Assembly: GCA_963662155.1 (NCBI GenBank)
Contig: OY759273.1
Coordinates: forward strand, 32,180,536-32,244,535
Direction of reading: 5' to 3'
Length of the DNA stretch: 64,000 nt
Source: Lamellibrachia columna
Taxonomy: Eukaryota > Annelida > Polychaeta > Sabellida > Siboglinidae
The position numbers were made by a program, and so were the translations under genes. The notes under the pieces are model-generated. The model saw only the letters and a list, made by a program, of their open reading frames with translations, ran no database searches and was not told the DNA's origin. The first letter of the stretch is position 1, and each line of letters begins with the position of its first letter. Shown here one piece after another: positions 10,401 through 22,420 of this stretch.

Positions 10401-12953
10401 GGCGCCATCCTGCTGTCATGTATGATGTCTTACACCTTCATTGCCTACCTGGCGCCATCCTGCTGTCATGTATGATGTCTTACACCTTCATTGCCTACCT
10501 GGCGCCATCCTGCTGTCATGTATGATGTCTTACACCTTCATTGCCTACCTGGCGCCATCCTGCCGTCATGTATGATGTCTTACACCTTCATTGCCTACCT
10601 GCCGCCATCCTGCTGTCATGAATGATGTCTTACACCTTCATTGCCTACCTGGCGCCATCCTGCTGTCATGTATGATGTCTTACACCTTCATTGCCTACCT
10701 GGCGCCATCCTGCTGTCATGTATGATGTCTTACACCTTCATTGCCTACCTGGCGCCATCCTGCTGTCATGTATGATGTCTTACACCTTCATTGCCTACCT
10801 GGCGCCATCCTGCTGTCATGTATGATGTCTTACACCTTCATTGCCTACCTGGCGCCATCCTGCTGTCATGTATGATGTCTTACACCTTCATTGCCTACCT
10901 GGCGCCATCCTGCTGTCATGTATGATGTCTTACACCTTCATTGCCTACCTGGCGCCATCCTGCTGTCATGTATGATGTCTTACACCTTCATTGCCTACCT
11001 GCCGCCATCCTGCTGTCATGTATGATGTCTTACACCTTCATTGCCTACCTGCCGCCATCCTGCTGTCATGTATGATGTCTTACACCTTCATTGCCTACCT
11101 GGCGCCATCCTGCTGTCATGTATGATTTCTTACACCTTCATTGCCTACCTGGCGCCATCCTGCTGTCATGTATGATTTCTTACACCTTCATTGCCTACCT
11201 GGCGCCATCCTGCTGTCATGTATGATTTCTTACACCTTCATTGCCTACCTGGCGCCATCCTGCTGTCATGTATGATGTCTTACACCTTCATTGCCTACCT
11301 GGCGCCATCCTGCCGTCATGTATGATGTCTTACACCTTCATTGCCTACCTGGCGCCATCCTGCCGTCATGTATGATGTCTTACACCTTCATTGCCTACCT
11401 GGCGCCATCCTGCCGTCATGTATGATGTCTTACACCTTCATTGCCTACCTGCCGCCATCCTGCCGTCATGTATGATGTCTTACACCTTCATTGCCTACCT
11501 GCCGCCATCCTGCCGTCATGTATGATGTCTTACACCTTCATTGCCTACCTGCCGCCATCCTGCCGTCATGTATGATGTCTTACACCTTCATTGCCTACCT
11601 GCCGCCATCCTGCCGTCATGTATGATGTCTTACACCTTCATTGCCTACCTGCCGCCATCCTGCCGTCATGTATGATGTCTTACACCTTCATTGCCTACCT
11701 GGCGCCATCCTGCTGTCATGTATGATGTCTTACACCTTCATTGCCTACCTGGCGCCATCCTGCTGTCATGTATGATGTCTTACACCTTCATTGCCTACCT
11801 GGCGCCATCCTGCTGTCATGTATGATGTCTTACACCTTCATTGCCTACCTGGCGCCATCCTGCTGTCATGTATGATGTCTTACACCTTCATTGCCTACCT
11901 GGCGCCATCCTGCTGTCATGTATGATGTCTTACACCTTCATTGCCTACCTGCCGCCATCCTGCTGTCATGTATGATGTCTTACACCTTCATTGCCTACCT
12001 GCCGCCATCCTGCTGTCATGTATGATGTCTTACACCTTCATTGCCTACCTGGCGCCATCCTGCTGTCATGTATGATGTCTTACACCTTCATTGCCTACCT
12101 GGCGCCATCCTGCTGTCATGTATGATGTCTTACACCTTCATTGCCTACCTGGCGCCATCCTGCTGTCATGTATGATGTCTTACACCTTCATTGCCTACCT
12201 GCCGCCATCCTGCTGTCATGTATGATGTCTTACACCTTCATTGCCTACCTGGCGCCATCCTGCCGTCATGTATGATGTCTTACACCTTCATTGCCTACCT
12301 GGCGCCATCCTGCTGTCATGTATGATGTCTTACACCTTCATTGCCTACCTGCCGCCATCCTGCTGTCATGTATGATGTCTTACACCTTCATTGCCTACCT
12401 GCCGCCATCCTGCTGTCATGTATGATGTCTTACACCTTCATTGCCTACCTGGCGCCATCCTGCTGTCATGTATGATGTCTTACACCTTCATTGCCTACCT
12501 GGCGCCATCCTGCCGTCATGTATGATGTCTTACACCTTCATTGCCTACCTGGCGCCATCCTGCTGTCATGTATGATGTCTTACACCTTCATTGCCTACCT
12601 GGCGCCATCCTGCCGTCATGTATGATGTCTTACACCTTCATTGCCTACCTGGCGCCATCCTGCTGTCATGTATGATGTCTTACACCTTCATTGCCTACCT
12701 GCCGCCATCCTGCTGTCATGTATGATGTCTTACACCTTCATTGCCTACCTGCCGCCATCCTGCTGTCATGTATGATGTCTTACACCTTCATTGCCTACCT
12801 GGCGCCATCCTGCTGTCATGTATGATGTCTTACACCTTCATTGCCTACCTGCCGCCATCCTGCTGTCATGTATGATGTCTTACACCTTCATTGCCTACTT
12901 GGCGCCATCCTGCTGTCATGTATGATGTCTTACACCTTCATTGCCTACCTGCC
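7485..12953. repeat. satellite array, 50-bp unit, ~109 copies
   Basis: Unit of CCTTCATTGCCTACCTGGCG, then CCATCCTGCTGTCATGTATG, then ATGTCTTACA. The register is unbroken: positions 7501 and 12901, 5400 bp apart, are in the same phase, so 108 successive units show no net insertion or deletion. Variation is substitution only. The main variants are GGCGCC versus GCCGCC, CTGTC versus CCGTC, TATGATG versus AATGATA, and ATG versus ACG. The unit length is not a multiple of three and contains stops, so it is not coding. The array runs into the hAT remnant at its right edge. Confidence 0.98.
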
Positions 12954-12954
12954 C

Positions 12955-13790
12955 TTCACGCGTCCAGTTCTAAGAGAGATCAATGATGTTCAGATATTCC
13001 TGCAAACGCCTGGGCTCGGGCTGAACAGTTGCGTGACTAAACTTGGGGCTGTTGTTCTCTTCTGCGAAGAGGGACGCGAAAACGTCGTTGAAGAGGCAAA
13101 GGCGAAGTATACGACTTTTTGCGAGGAAATGGGGGTACCAACAGAAATGGGGGTACCAACAGAAACAAGGTTGCGGCGGGGAAGACGAATGGCGGGAGAA
13201 AGCGCTGAAGATGCCGGTCTGTCACTACTCACTCTGTCTGAGGCGAGAGCAGCTGCAGATCATCGATCGACTCCACGGGGAGATAAGAAACAGGACAATG
13301 GATGTGAACGACAAATTCGGGTTTCTTACCAATATGGAACGCCTGATGGACTCAGCCAATGATGAAGGCATTGACTCTGCCATCGATCGACCCACACCTA
13401 CGTCGACATCGCCGCTGAAGAGATGAAGGGGGAAGTACGCCGTGTGCGACGTCACCGCCATAGTTACGAAAGACAAACAGGAGAGACGGCTAGAAACTTC
13501 AATGGGTGCTGAAATGGGGAACATGCGACATCGTTCCCGAATCTGCTGGTGTCGCTTACGACGTTGCTCACTATGTGCATGAGCGTGGCCTCGTGTGAGA
13601 GAAGTTTCTCCAAGCGTAAGCTCATTAAGGCATACCTTCGCTGAAGCATGGGTCATGAGCGACTGGGCAGTATTGCTCCTGTCGATCGAGCGAGAGCTGA
13701 CCAATGTCGTGGACTTCGCCTGTCATTGTCGAGTTTGCGGCACTCGAAGCAAGAAAGGTTAGGCTCTCGGAGAATTTGACGGGGTTTCTG
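12955..13790 (+). pseudogene. hAT-type transposase / ZMYM-like C-terminal remnant
   Basis: Successive frames give LQTPGLGLNSCVTKLGAVVL, then RREQLQIIDRLHGEIRNRT, FGFLTNMERLMDSANDEGID and MSVASCERSFSKRKLIKAYL. The last is the hAT dimerisation (C-terminal) motif, also found in host proteins of the ZMYM1-like group derived from hAT transposases. At least three frame shifts, an 18-bp tandem duplication near 13129-13164 and stop codons show that it is dead. The N-terminal zinc fingers and catalytic part are absent; the upstream side is replaced by the 50-bp satellite. A frame starting at 12841 inside the satellite is a fortuitous fusion. Confidence 0.7.
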
Positions 13791-14293
13791 CACTCGGACC
13801 AACGAGTCATTCCCGGTCTCATGGGCCTATGGCTGTCGTTGCGGTGGCGGGACGAAAATATGTTGTGTTGATAATTATTACGTTTGACTACTGTATATTC
13901 AGTTGTTTGTCAGCTGATCACTGTTGTGGGTTTTGTTGGGAGGTTTGTGTTGTTTTCATTGGAGATGTTGTGAATTTCGTGTTGAAGTGCAGCTACGCCG
14001 AATCATTAACCTGCTAGTGTGGTGCTGGAGTAATGATAACACTATCACTAGCGATACCTATTCCATTACTGCACTTTTTTGGGGAGGGGCGGCATTTTTT
14101 ACTCTTGCCCCAACAGCACTTGGCCTCGTTACGCCACTGGACTCCAACCCCCCTCCCCCCCCGGTTCGTAAGTAGAACGCCATATGACTACGACTGACTG
14201 GGACCCCTCTGGCAACAAGCCTAGATCCGCCCCTGTTAAGCCCAGCCCCACCGTTTCAATAAATAATTTAATTTTGCTTTGAGAAATCTATCA
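13791..14293. other. non-coding, nothing recognised
   Basis: Short frames only. C-rich tract near 14150-14165. Confidence 0.4.
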
Positions 14294-14750
14294 CAGTGGA
14301 CAGAATCGGTTGCTTGATAGAATAAAATATTGGCCGGGACGGAATAATTCCCTATTCCAGCTGCAATAAAATGCGCCGCTTAAAAGACCCTCCTCAATTC
14401 GATTAAAAGTCCCTTCTCAATTCGATTTGTTTGGCTAATGACATTTCAAATTCATTTTGCTAATAACATCTCAAATCAAACCACGTAATATCCACTGCAA
14501 CATGCTAGCTCGTTTGTGCAACTTTTGTATGTAGTTTTTGTGCAATAATCAGTCAAACTATTAAATTATTTAATGTTTGGTCAAACATTAATTGAAGTGA
14601 AAATAGAAACGAATTTCACCCTTTGTGAAATTTCGTAACGGATTTATGATAGGCTAAGTTAGTTGAGGGTGGAGTTTTAAGTGAATCCACCGCTTAATAG
14701 AATCACATTGCTCTGGTCCGAAATGATTCTATTAAGCGGAGTCCGCTGTA
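14294..14750. mobile_element. pogo/Tigger-like non-autonomous element
   Basis: The left end CAGTGGAC, with GCTTGATAGAATAAAATAT about 20 bp in, resembles the inverse of the right end, which reads from outside CAGCGGACTCCGCTTAATAG followed by AATCATTTCGG. The right end is followed by TA. Terminal sequences of the form CAGYGGAC plus CCGCTTAATAGAATC are characteristic of pogo/Tigger elements. No transposase is present. The left boundary has three extra bases between TA and CAG, so the exact end is uncertain. Confidence 0.45.
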
Positions 14751-16280
14751 TTAGGTGTCTAGCTGTTGGCTGGTAGTTAGCTTTTTACAAAAACGGGCAC
14801 ACGTGACGCACTGAAACGCTGCCATTCGGAATTCCAGAGCACGTAGGATGCGAGGAGTAGATGCATCTTGTAACTCTCTAGGCTGCACAGCTGAGAAGAG
14901 TAGACTGCTATTTGCTTAGCCTCGATTATCCAGGCTCCGCGCTATCGTTTGTCACACACGCCTTCGCCTGTGGATAAATTAATAGAAAAAGATAAATTAA
15001 TTAATTGAACAATATGAACTATCATTTTGCAGTTACCATAGTGTTGTAAGACTAAAACTTTACATGCATGCATGTAAACATGCATGCGTGCTTGCTTGCG
15101 TGCGCGCACACACGCACACGCATTTAACATTTCAGTTAAAATAACAACAGTCCAGTCAGCGTTTTCTGTCGCCTAGGAGACAAACCGCAAGCCTCAGAAC
15201 TTCAAAGCACATTCACGGGGAATTCACTCTCAGCTGTCACTCATCGGTCACGTGAACAGAGCATCGCGAGAAACAAGCTAACCAAAACTACGTTTGTCTG
15301 GTTCTTGTCTGACGTTTTAAATCTAAGACTAAGTAAATTATTGCAGTTCCCAAATCATCACATTTCTCAATGGATCCCTGTATTTCTTCGCTGGACACGT
15401 CATACAGATTCCCACTTGACTTGAAGTTGAGGTAAGTTGTTTCGGTCATTGACGTTGTTGGAATATTCTTCAAGAGCCACACGAGACGCGATCGGGCGCG
15501 TAGGTTTGTTGCAGCTAGTAGCAATTAAGTTGGTCTTTCTGGATACGTAGATGTTTGAACGATTCTTGTTTGAAGTTGATATTTAACATCAGCTGATCCA
15601 GGGTGGTTTTAGGGGTGTCAAGACCCCACTAAGGCCATGTAAGGGGGTCTTAGACCCCTTGTGTCCGTGGTAAATATTACGGCAAAGGACAACAAGGCCA
15701 ACATCGGAACTATAGGGGGAAGACCACAGTAGAGAATTGCGTTGGTGGCCATGTTAACGTTTTGTCTGATTATAAGAAAACCTGACCATCAGAAATTCTG
15801 AAACTTTTTCACAGCAACTGCCATCATCTCACTGATGTGCTCACCATCTTTTATCAAAATCACATACCTCCAGCTCTTAAAACGCCCCCACGTGCGATGC
15901 CCGTCAATATTTACAAAAATAGACATGTATTCATGCGCCCACGTGGCCCATAGCAGAAAAATTCCCATAAATCCCTCCGCCGGTTAAACTCTAAAATATT
16001 GCACTGTTTCACAGCCAATAGCTTCTACAAACAAACCTGTGAATATTCATGCTCAAAGGCACTCATGTCACATAATATGAATTTATTAAGTTCCCATTTC
16101 ACAATTTCATACGCCCTATATTCCTGAAACAATAAACAGGAAGGTCAACTGTGGTCTTACCCCTATAGTGTCAATGTAAAGACTGAAGTATTAGCAGCCG
16201 GCTAATATTAACCGTTCTGTAAGTAGGACGTCACCTGTCGCGTTGGCTTTAGTGGGGGTTGGGCCACCACCTGCACACAG
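14751..16280. other. non-coding, nothing recognised
   Basis: Contains small fold-backs (GGGGTCT-T-AGACCCC near 15643-15657) and a CATGCATG/GCGCAC-rich patch near 15060-15120. Open frames are short and unsupported. Confidence 0.4.
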
Positions 16281-16790
16281 GTGGGGCCGGGGGGTTTATT
16301 CCCCCACTTTTGTGTATATCATTGTAAATACTCTAGCTAGCACTATACATATAATTATGTATGCTTGTCTGCACATAGGTATCTTTTCCTTTTTTGTAAG
16401 CTGTCGCTTTGTATAAGAGCAGCAAGGGTTTTTGGTAAACACTTTCTTTGGCAGTTGCTAGCTACAGTAGAAAATATCACTAATGTTAAAGCTTATCTAG
16501 TATTGCTTACTAATTGGTCATATATACCAGCTTAATCAGTAATGTAGCAGGCTGTGCACAATTTGTGGCAGACTTTGTCACTATTATTGTGTGCACAGCG
16601 GAAATCCTTGTTGGATATGAATTAAATTGGATTGCCCATTACCAACCTACTAAGTAGTTGGTGTATTTATACAAACAGAGAAAGGTCTGCATGAGCGTGT
16701 CCCCATTTCATTATAAACTCAAATACACTGGGAGTCAATTAAATTATCGAGCTGCGAAAAACACACAAAATGAATTTTTGGCCTATAAGA
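16281..16790 (+). repeat. local duplication, copy 1 (no LINE insertion)
   Basis: From GGGGGTTTATTCCCCCAC through the stretch ACACTGGGAGTCAA to CGAAAAACACACAAAATG, this interval is repeated with scattered changes at about 17180-19050. Copy 1 has an extra ~53 bp near 16650-16705 and lacks the LINE found in copy 2. Confidence 0.85.
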
Positions 16791-17465
16791 TGAAAAGCCA
16801 ATTTTTGTGGGGCAGGACAAGGAGCACCTAGCTGATTAGCTAGGTATGTTTAAAAAAAATAACATGTTCCCATCTCTATCCTGCACACCCCTTTATTGGT
16901 AAGATGCTTAATTAAACTGGTCCAATTACACCAACCGATCATGTGACTTTTTCGGAAAATATTACTGGCCAGCGGTACATGTGGGAAAATTTGCCGAGAA
17001 CGAGTGGGACCATGTTTTCGAATCACTTTTCTTCACTGCACCATACGAACAACATCATCCGAGCTTCTGAATTTATTCCCACCCACCCTCCCGATGTATT
17101 TGTACTACTGTGTCGATATGCTTTCTAAACTCGCATATTACGTGACAACATGTCTAGATATCGAATTGATCTGAATGTTGTATTTGGGGGGTTTATTCCC
17201 CCAATTTTTGGTGTATCATTGGGGTTTTATTCCCCCACTTTTGTGTATATCATTGTAGGGGGGGGTCTATTCCCCCACTTTTGTGTATATCATTGTAAAT
17301 ACTCTAGCTAGCACTATATGCATATAATTATGTATGCTTGTCTGCACATAGGTACCTTTTCCCTTTGTGTAAGCTGTCGCTTTGTATAAGAGCAGCAAGG
17401 GTTTTTGGTAGACTGTCTGTAGCAGTTGCTAGCTACAGTAGAAAATATCACTAACGTTAAATCTT

Positions 17466-18820
17466 TAACAAGATTTAACAAGATTTGCCATCCAAGCCAA
17501 AGGCCCAGATGGCAAGTGGACAAGGAAGCCATTGGCTTATCGAGAGTCCAACAATGTCCATCTACTTATAACCCGCCCTCCTGAGATATGTGTCCACCTT
17601 ATTTTTAAACATATTCAAGCTGCTAGCAGGTACACAATCTGTAGACAATTTGTTCCATTAATTTATTGTCCTCTGTGAGAACGAGTGCTTCCTGATATCC
17701 AATCTACATTGATCCTTTACTAATTTTACCTCGTGTCCTCTAGTTCTGCTATCCTTCTTGAGTGAGAAAAACATATTTCTATCAATATTTTCATACCCAT
17801 TCAATATCTTAAAAACTTCAATCTGATCTCCTCTTAACCTCCTTGTCTCTAGAGTTGTTAAACCACATTCTTTCAGGCATTCTTCATAACTAAGGTCTCT
17901 CAGAATCATTTTAGTTGCTCTCCTTTGTATGCGTTCAAGCGTATCTATATTCTTCTTACGATATGGTCTCCATGCTTGTATACAGTATTCTAAATGAGGT
18001 CTAACTATTGCTTTATAAAGAGGTATAATTAACTTTTTTCCCTTGTATGTTATGTTTCTTCTAATCAATCCAAGAATTTGATTACCCTTTGAAGCTGCAA
18101 TACCACACTGCTCTGAAACTTTCATATCAGCGCTTATTGTAACTCCTAAGTCCTTTTCTTTTACAGTGGTACCAAGAACAGTATCTCCCATTTTATAGTT
18201 TACATTATAGTTCCCATGTCCTGTATGTAGGCATTTACATTTCCCAAAATTGAACAACATCTGCCATTTCTCAGACCATTTCACTAATCTGTCTACATCG
18301 TTTTGTAAATGTTGTTTATCACCATCAGTATTAACCTTTCTAAACAGTTTTGTGTCATCCGCAAATTTCAGTACGTTACTTGTTATACTGTCGTCCAAGT
18401 CATTGATATAAATTAAGAATAATATAGGTCCTAATACTGATCCTTGAGGTACCCCACTCAAAACCGATTTCCAATTTGAAACTTCTCCATCTACTACAAC
18501 TCGTTGTCTTCTGTCAGTCAGCCATTGTTCTATCCAGTCAGTTATGCTATCCCCGATACCATGGGCTTTTAATTTAAGTAGTAATCTTTGATGTGGCACT
18601 TTGTCAAAAGCTTTCTGAAAATCTAAGTAGATAATATCTACTGGCGATCCCACGTCTATCCACTTAGTGATTTCTTCCAAAAAACATAACATATTTGTTA
18701 AGCATGACCTCGCTTTAAGGAATCCATGTTGAGATGAATTTAATAATTTATGCTTAACGATGAAGTCCACCATATGGGCTTTAATTAACCTTTCTAATAA
18801 TTTACAAATCACTGACGTCA
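17466..18820 (-). mobile_element. CR1-like LINE copy A, 5'-truncated
   Basis: The 3' end, at low coordinates, shows the family tail of AAATCTTGTT repeats and the 3' UTR GGCAAATCTTG preceded by GCCAATGGCTTCC. The 5' end stops within the reverse-transcriptase domain. The empty counterpart site at about 16485-16500 defines the insertion. No clear long target-site duplication is visible. Confidence 0.85.
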
Positions 18821-18821
18821 C
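17658..18821 (-). pseudogene. LINE reverse transcriptase (copy A)
   Basis: 387 residues of ORF2 without internal stops, covering most of the reverse-transcriptase palm and the C-terminal region. Visible are SSQHGFLKARSCLTN, YLDFQKAFDKVPHQR (first catalytic Asp about residue 67), SGVPQGSVLGPILFLIYIND and KFADDTKLF (the Asp pair). The protein would copy its own RNA at a nicked target. Compared with copy D at 30.1-31.4 kb, it lacks two residues (Pro-Glu) before LRDLSYEECL. It also ends early because GAA became TAA after SFSQRTIN. With no endonuclease, start or 5' UTR, it is a dead-on-arrival copy. Confidence 0.9.
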
Positions 18822-19060
18822 TTATCTGGTATTGTTTACTAATTGGTCATACATACCAGCTTAATCAGTAATATACCAGCTGTGCACAATTTGTGGCAGA
18901 CTTTGTCACTATTATTGTGTGCACAGTGGAAATCCTTGTTGGATTTGAATAAAATTGGATTGCCCATTACCAACCTACCATTTCATTATAAACTCAAATA
19001 CACTGGGAGTCAACGGGGTATTGAGCTGCGAAAAACACACAAAATGCTAGATTGTGTAAA

Positions 19061-19792
19061 TTTCTGGAGTGGCGCTAAACTGTGTCTGTGTGCAAGAACT
19101 TTTTCTGCTAGAATGACTGCATGGCCGTACGTGGTAGATTCTATGGCGTATAGAGAGTCTAGCTACCTTCCTCCTACTTTCTAAAGTATCCCATTAGATT
19201 TGGGGTAGGTACTTCGAAAAAATTAAATGTCGTCATATAACATTGGCGAATGATTTAAATTAAAGGTGCCATCCCCAGAAACCCGGAACTGTTTATTTTA
19301 TTAGTATATTATTAGATCCAAAAATATTACATACACTTTTAATACGGCAAAACATTCTTTAACAAATCTTATCTAGAAAATACTCTAATGTTTGTGTTTT
19401 CTTTCAGTACATTTTTTGCTTAAAATGCCATAACATTTTTATTTGTACATATATTTTAATAATTTGTTCAGGATTTGCATACACATTAGTTAGGGTCATA
19501 ATTACTCCCAGTCATTTCAAAACTCAACTGATACAATTAGTATTATATTCTGAGATCTTAGTTATTTCCTCCATGAACAGTACAGAACAGTACAGAACAG
19601 TACAGAACAGCAATATTGATATTTCAGTTTCATAAAATAGTGTCCTGCAGTTCATCATGACGTAATGTTTATAAATTGTTCACAGTATTTCTCTGCTGAA
19701 TCCGACATCTCTCGTGTCGAATGGAGGACTGCTGCTAGATTCTAAGTTACTCCCTCTTGAGAGCCAATTTAATAGTGCATAGTAATTACTCA
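19061..19792. other. AT-rich non-coding, nothing recognised
   Basis: Contains a short ACAGTACAGA repeat (about four units) near 19580-19612. No coding signal. Confidence 0.45.
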
Positions 19793-21245
19793 CATGATGC
19801 AGTATAGGCTCAGTTTAGCAATATTCACAGTTCAATGTCTCATAGATAAATGTTTGTGTAGTGTGTCAATATTCACATGACACAGTATAGGCTCAGTTTA
19901 GCAATATTCACAGTTCAATGTCTCATAGATAAATGTTTGTGTAGTGTGTCAATATTCACATGACACAGTATATAGGCTCAGTTTAGCAATATTCACAGTT
20001 CACTGTCTCATAGATAAATGTTTGTGTAGTGTGTCAATATTCACATGACACAGTATAGGCTCAGTTTAGCAATATTCACAGTTCACTGTCTCATAGATAA
20101 ATGTTTGTGTAGTATGTCAATATTCACATGACACAGTATAGGCTCAGTTTAGCAATATTCACAGTTCACTGTCTCATAGATAAATGTTTGTGTAGTGTGT
20201 CAATATTCACATGACACAGTATAGGCTCAGTGTAGCAATATTTACAGTTCACTGTCTCATAGATAAATGTTTGTGTAGTGTGTCAATATTCAAATGACAA
20301 AGTATAGGCTCAGTTTAGCAATATTCACAGTTCACTGTCTCACAGATAAATGCGTGTGTAGTGTGTCAATATTCACATGACACAGGTATAGGCTCAGTTT
20401 AGCAATATTCACAGTTCACTGTCTCACAGATACATTTTTGTGTAGTGTGTCAATATTCACATGACACAACGATAGGCTCAGTTTAGCAATATTCACAGTT
20501 CACTGTCTCATAGGTAAATGTTTGTGTAGTGTGTCAATATTCACATGACAAAGTATAGGCTCAGTTTAGCAATATTCACAGTTCACTGTCACACAGATAA
20601 ATGTTTGTGTAGTGTGTCAATATTCACATGACACATTATAAGCTCAGTGTAGCAATATTCACAGTTCAGTGTCTCACAGATAAATGTTTGTGTAGTGTGT
20701 CAATATTCACATGATACAGTATAGGCTCAGTGTAGCAATATTCACAGTTCACTGTCTCACAGATAAATGTTTGTGTAGTGTGTCAATATTCACATGATAC
20801 AGTATAGGCTCAGTGTAGCAATATTCACAGTTCACTGTCTCACAGATAAATGTTTGTGTAGTGTGTCAATATTCACATGATACAGTATAGGCTCAGTGTA
20901 GCAATATTCACAGTTCACTGTCTCACAGATAAATGTTTGTGTAGTGTGTCAATATTCACATGACACAGCATAGGCTCAGTGTAGCAATATTCACAGTTCA
21001 CTGTCTCACAGATAAATGTTTTTGTAGTGTGTCAGTATTCACATGATGCAGTATAGGCTCAGTTTAGCAATATTCACAGTTCACTGTCTCACAGATAAAT
21101 GTTTGTGTAGTGTGTCAATATTCACATGACACAGTATATAGGCTCAGTTTAGCAATATTCACAGTTCACTGTCTCACGTATAAATGTTTGTGTAGTGTGT
21201 CAATATTCACAGTTCACTGTCTCACAGCTAAATGTTTGTGTCAAT
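19793..21245. repeat. minisatellite, 83-bp unit (~17 copies)
   Basis: Unit of CACATGACACAGTATAGGCT, CAGTTTAGCAATATTCACAG, TTCACTGTCTCATAGATAAA and TGTTTGTGTAGTGTGTCAATATT. A TTTAGC/TGTAGC variant switches from left to right, indicating subfamily blocks. The core GACACAGTATAGGCTCAG links it to the neighbouring 37-bp array. Confidence 0.95.
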
Positions 21246-21251
21246 ATTCAC

Positions 21252-22150
21252 ACGACACAGCATAGGCCCAGACAGCACATGTAGTGCTGTGACGTAGCAT
21301 AGGCCCAGACAGCACATGTAGTGCTGTGACGCAGCATAGGCCCAGATAGCACATGTAGTGCTGTGACGCAGCATAGGCCCAGACAGCACATGTAGTGCTG
21401 TGACGCAGCATAGGCCCAGATAGCACATGTAGTGCTGTGACGCAGCATAGGCCCAGACAGCACATGTAGTGCTGTGACGCAGCATAGGCCCAGACAGTAC
21501 ATGTAGTGCTGTGACGCAGCATAGGCCCAGAGAGCACATGTAGTGCTGTGACGCAGCATAGGCCCAGACAGCACATGTAGTGCTGTGACGCAGCATAGGC
21601 CCAGACAGCACATGTAGTGCTGTGACGCAGCATAGGCCCAGATAGCACATGTAGTGCTGTGACGCAGCATAGGCCCAGACAGCACATGTAGTGCTGTGAC
21701 GCAGCATAGGCCCAGACAGCACATGTAGTGCTGTGATGCAGCATAGGCCCAGATAGCACATGTAGTGCTGTGACGCAGCATAGGCCCAGACAGCACATGT
21801 AGTGCTGTGACACAGCATAGGCCCAGACAGCACATGTAGTGCTGTGACGCAGCATAGGCCCAGATAGCACATGTAGTGCTGTGACACAGCATAGGCCCAG
21901 ACAGCACATGTAGTGCTGTGACGCAGCATAGGCCCAGACAGCACATGTAGTGCTGTGACGCAGCATAGGCCCAGACAGCACATGTAGTGCTGTGACACAG
22001 CATAGGCCCAGACAGCACATGTAGTGCTGTGACACAGCATAGGCCCAGACAGCACATGTAGTGCTGTGACGCAGCATAGGCCCAGAGAGCACATGTAGTG
22101 CTGTGACGCAGCATATGCCCAGACAGCACATGTAGTGCTGTGACGCAGGG
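21252..22150. repeat. minisatellite, 37-bp hairpin unit (~24 copies)
   Basis: Unit of GACAGCACATGTAGTGCTGT then GACGCAGCATAGGCCCA. Each unit contains ACAGCAC-ATGTA-GTGCTGT, a 7-bp stem with a 5-nt loop. As 37 is not a multiple of three and the unit has no stop on one strand, three near-identical ~290-residue frames appear on the minus strand. They are artefacts. Confidence 0.97.
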
Positions 22151-22420
22151 GTTAGAACTCTCAGTCGAGAGAATCCAGTTTCAAACCCTCTTGCTGCTGT
22201 TTCAAAACTTGGGCTATTTCGTTCACTCCACCTTGCTTCAGTTCACTCAGCTGTATAAATGAGTACCTGGCTATAGACAGTGGTGGATACTCTTCGCACA
22301 GTAATTGCAGCATGGCTGAATGCTTCCCACAGAAGTTGAGACGGCACTGGAATGAACAGGTTTGCCATGGGGTGAAATGTAAAGTGCTTTGAGCAGTCCC
22401 AAACAAGTCATAGTCAAAGC
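22140..22420 (+). mobile_element. tRNA-derived SINE (5'-truncated head)
   Basis: GGTTAGAACTCTCAGTCGAG followed by GTTTCAAACCC resembles a tRNA-derived SINE head with a B-box. A body follows with TAAATGAGTACCTGGCTA and ATGTAAAGTGCTTTGAGCA, both common in invertebrate SINEs. Related pieces lie at 61885-61970 and 62795-62950. Confidence 0.55.

Larger units (their letters stand above)
17180..19060 (+). repeat. local duplication, copy 2 (split by a LINE)
   Basis: Second copy of the 16281-16790 segment. The left part ends at AATATCACTAACGTTAAA and the right part resumes at CTTATCTGGTATTG, near 18821. The 1.35 kb between is a minus-strand LINE. At its left edge the TTTATTCCCCC motif is present three times instead of once. 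Confidence 0.85.

Noticed and set aside
7485..12953. CRISPR array
   Set aside because: Regular 50-bp spacing with no unique spacers; the entire unit repeats, and the context is animal transposon DNA.
12841..13362. 173-codon plus-strand gene
   Set aside because: Starts inside the satellite and runs into one frame of a multiply shifted hAT pseudogene; not a real gene.
21228..22131. Three overlapping ~290-codon minus-strand frames with a repeating LGLCCVTALHVLSGPMLRH pattern
   Set aside because: They are the three frames of a 37-bp tandem repeat that lacks stops on one strand; identical text in all frames shows no coding selection.
22140..22200. Free-standing tRNA gene
   Set aside because: Only the middle and B-box-like part are present, no acceptor stem closes, and the sequence continues as a SINE body.
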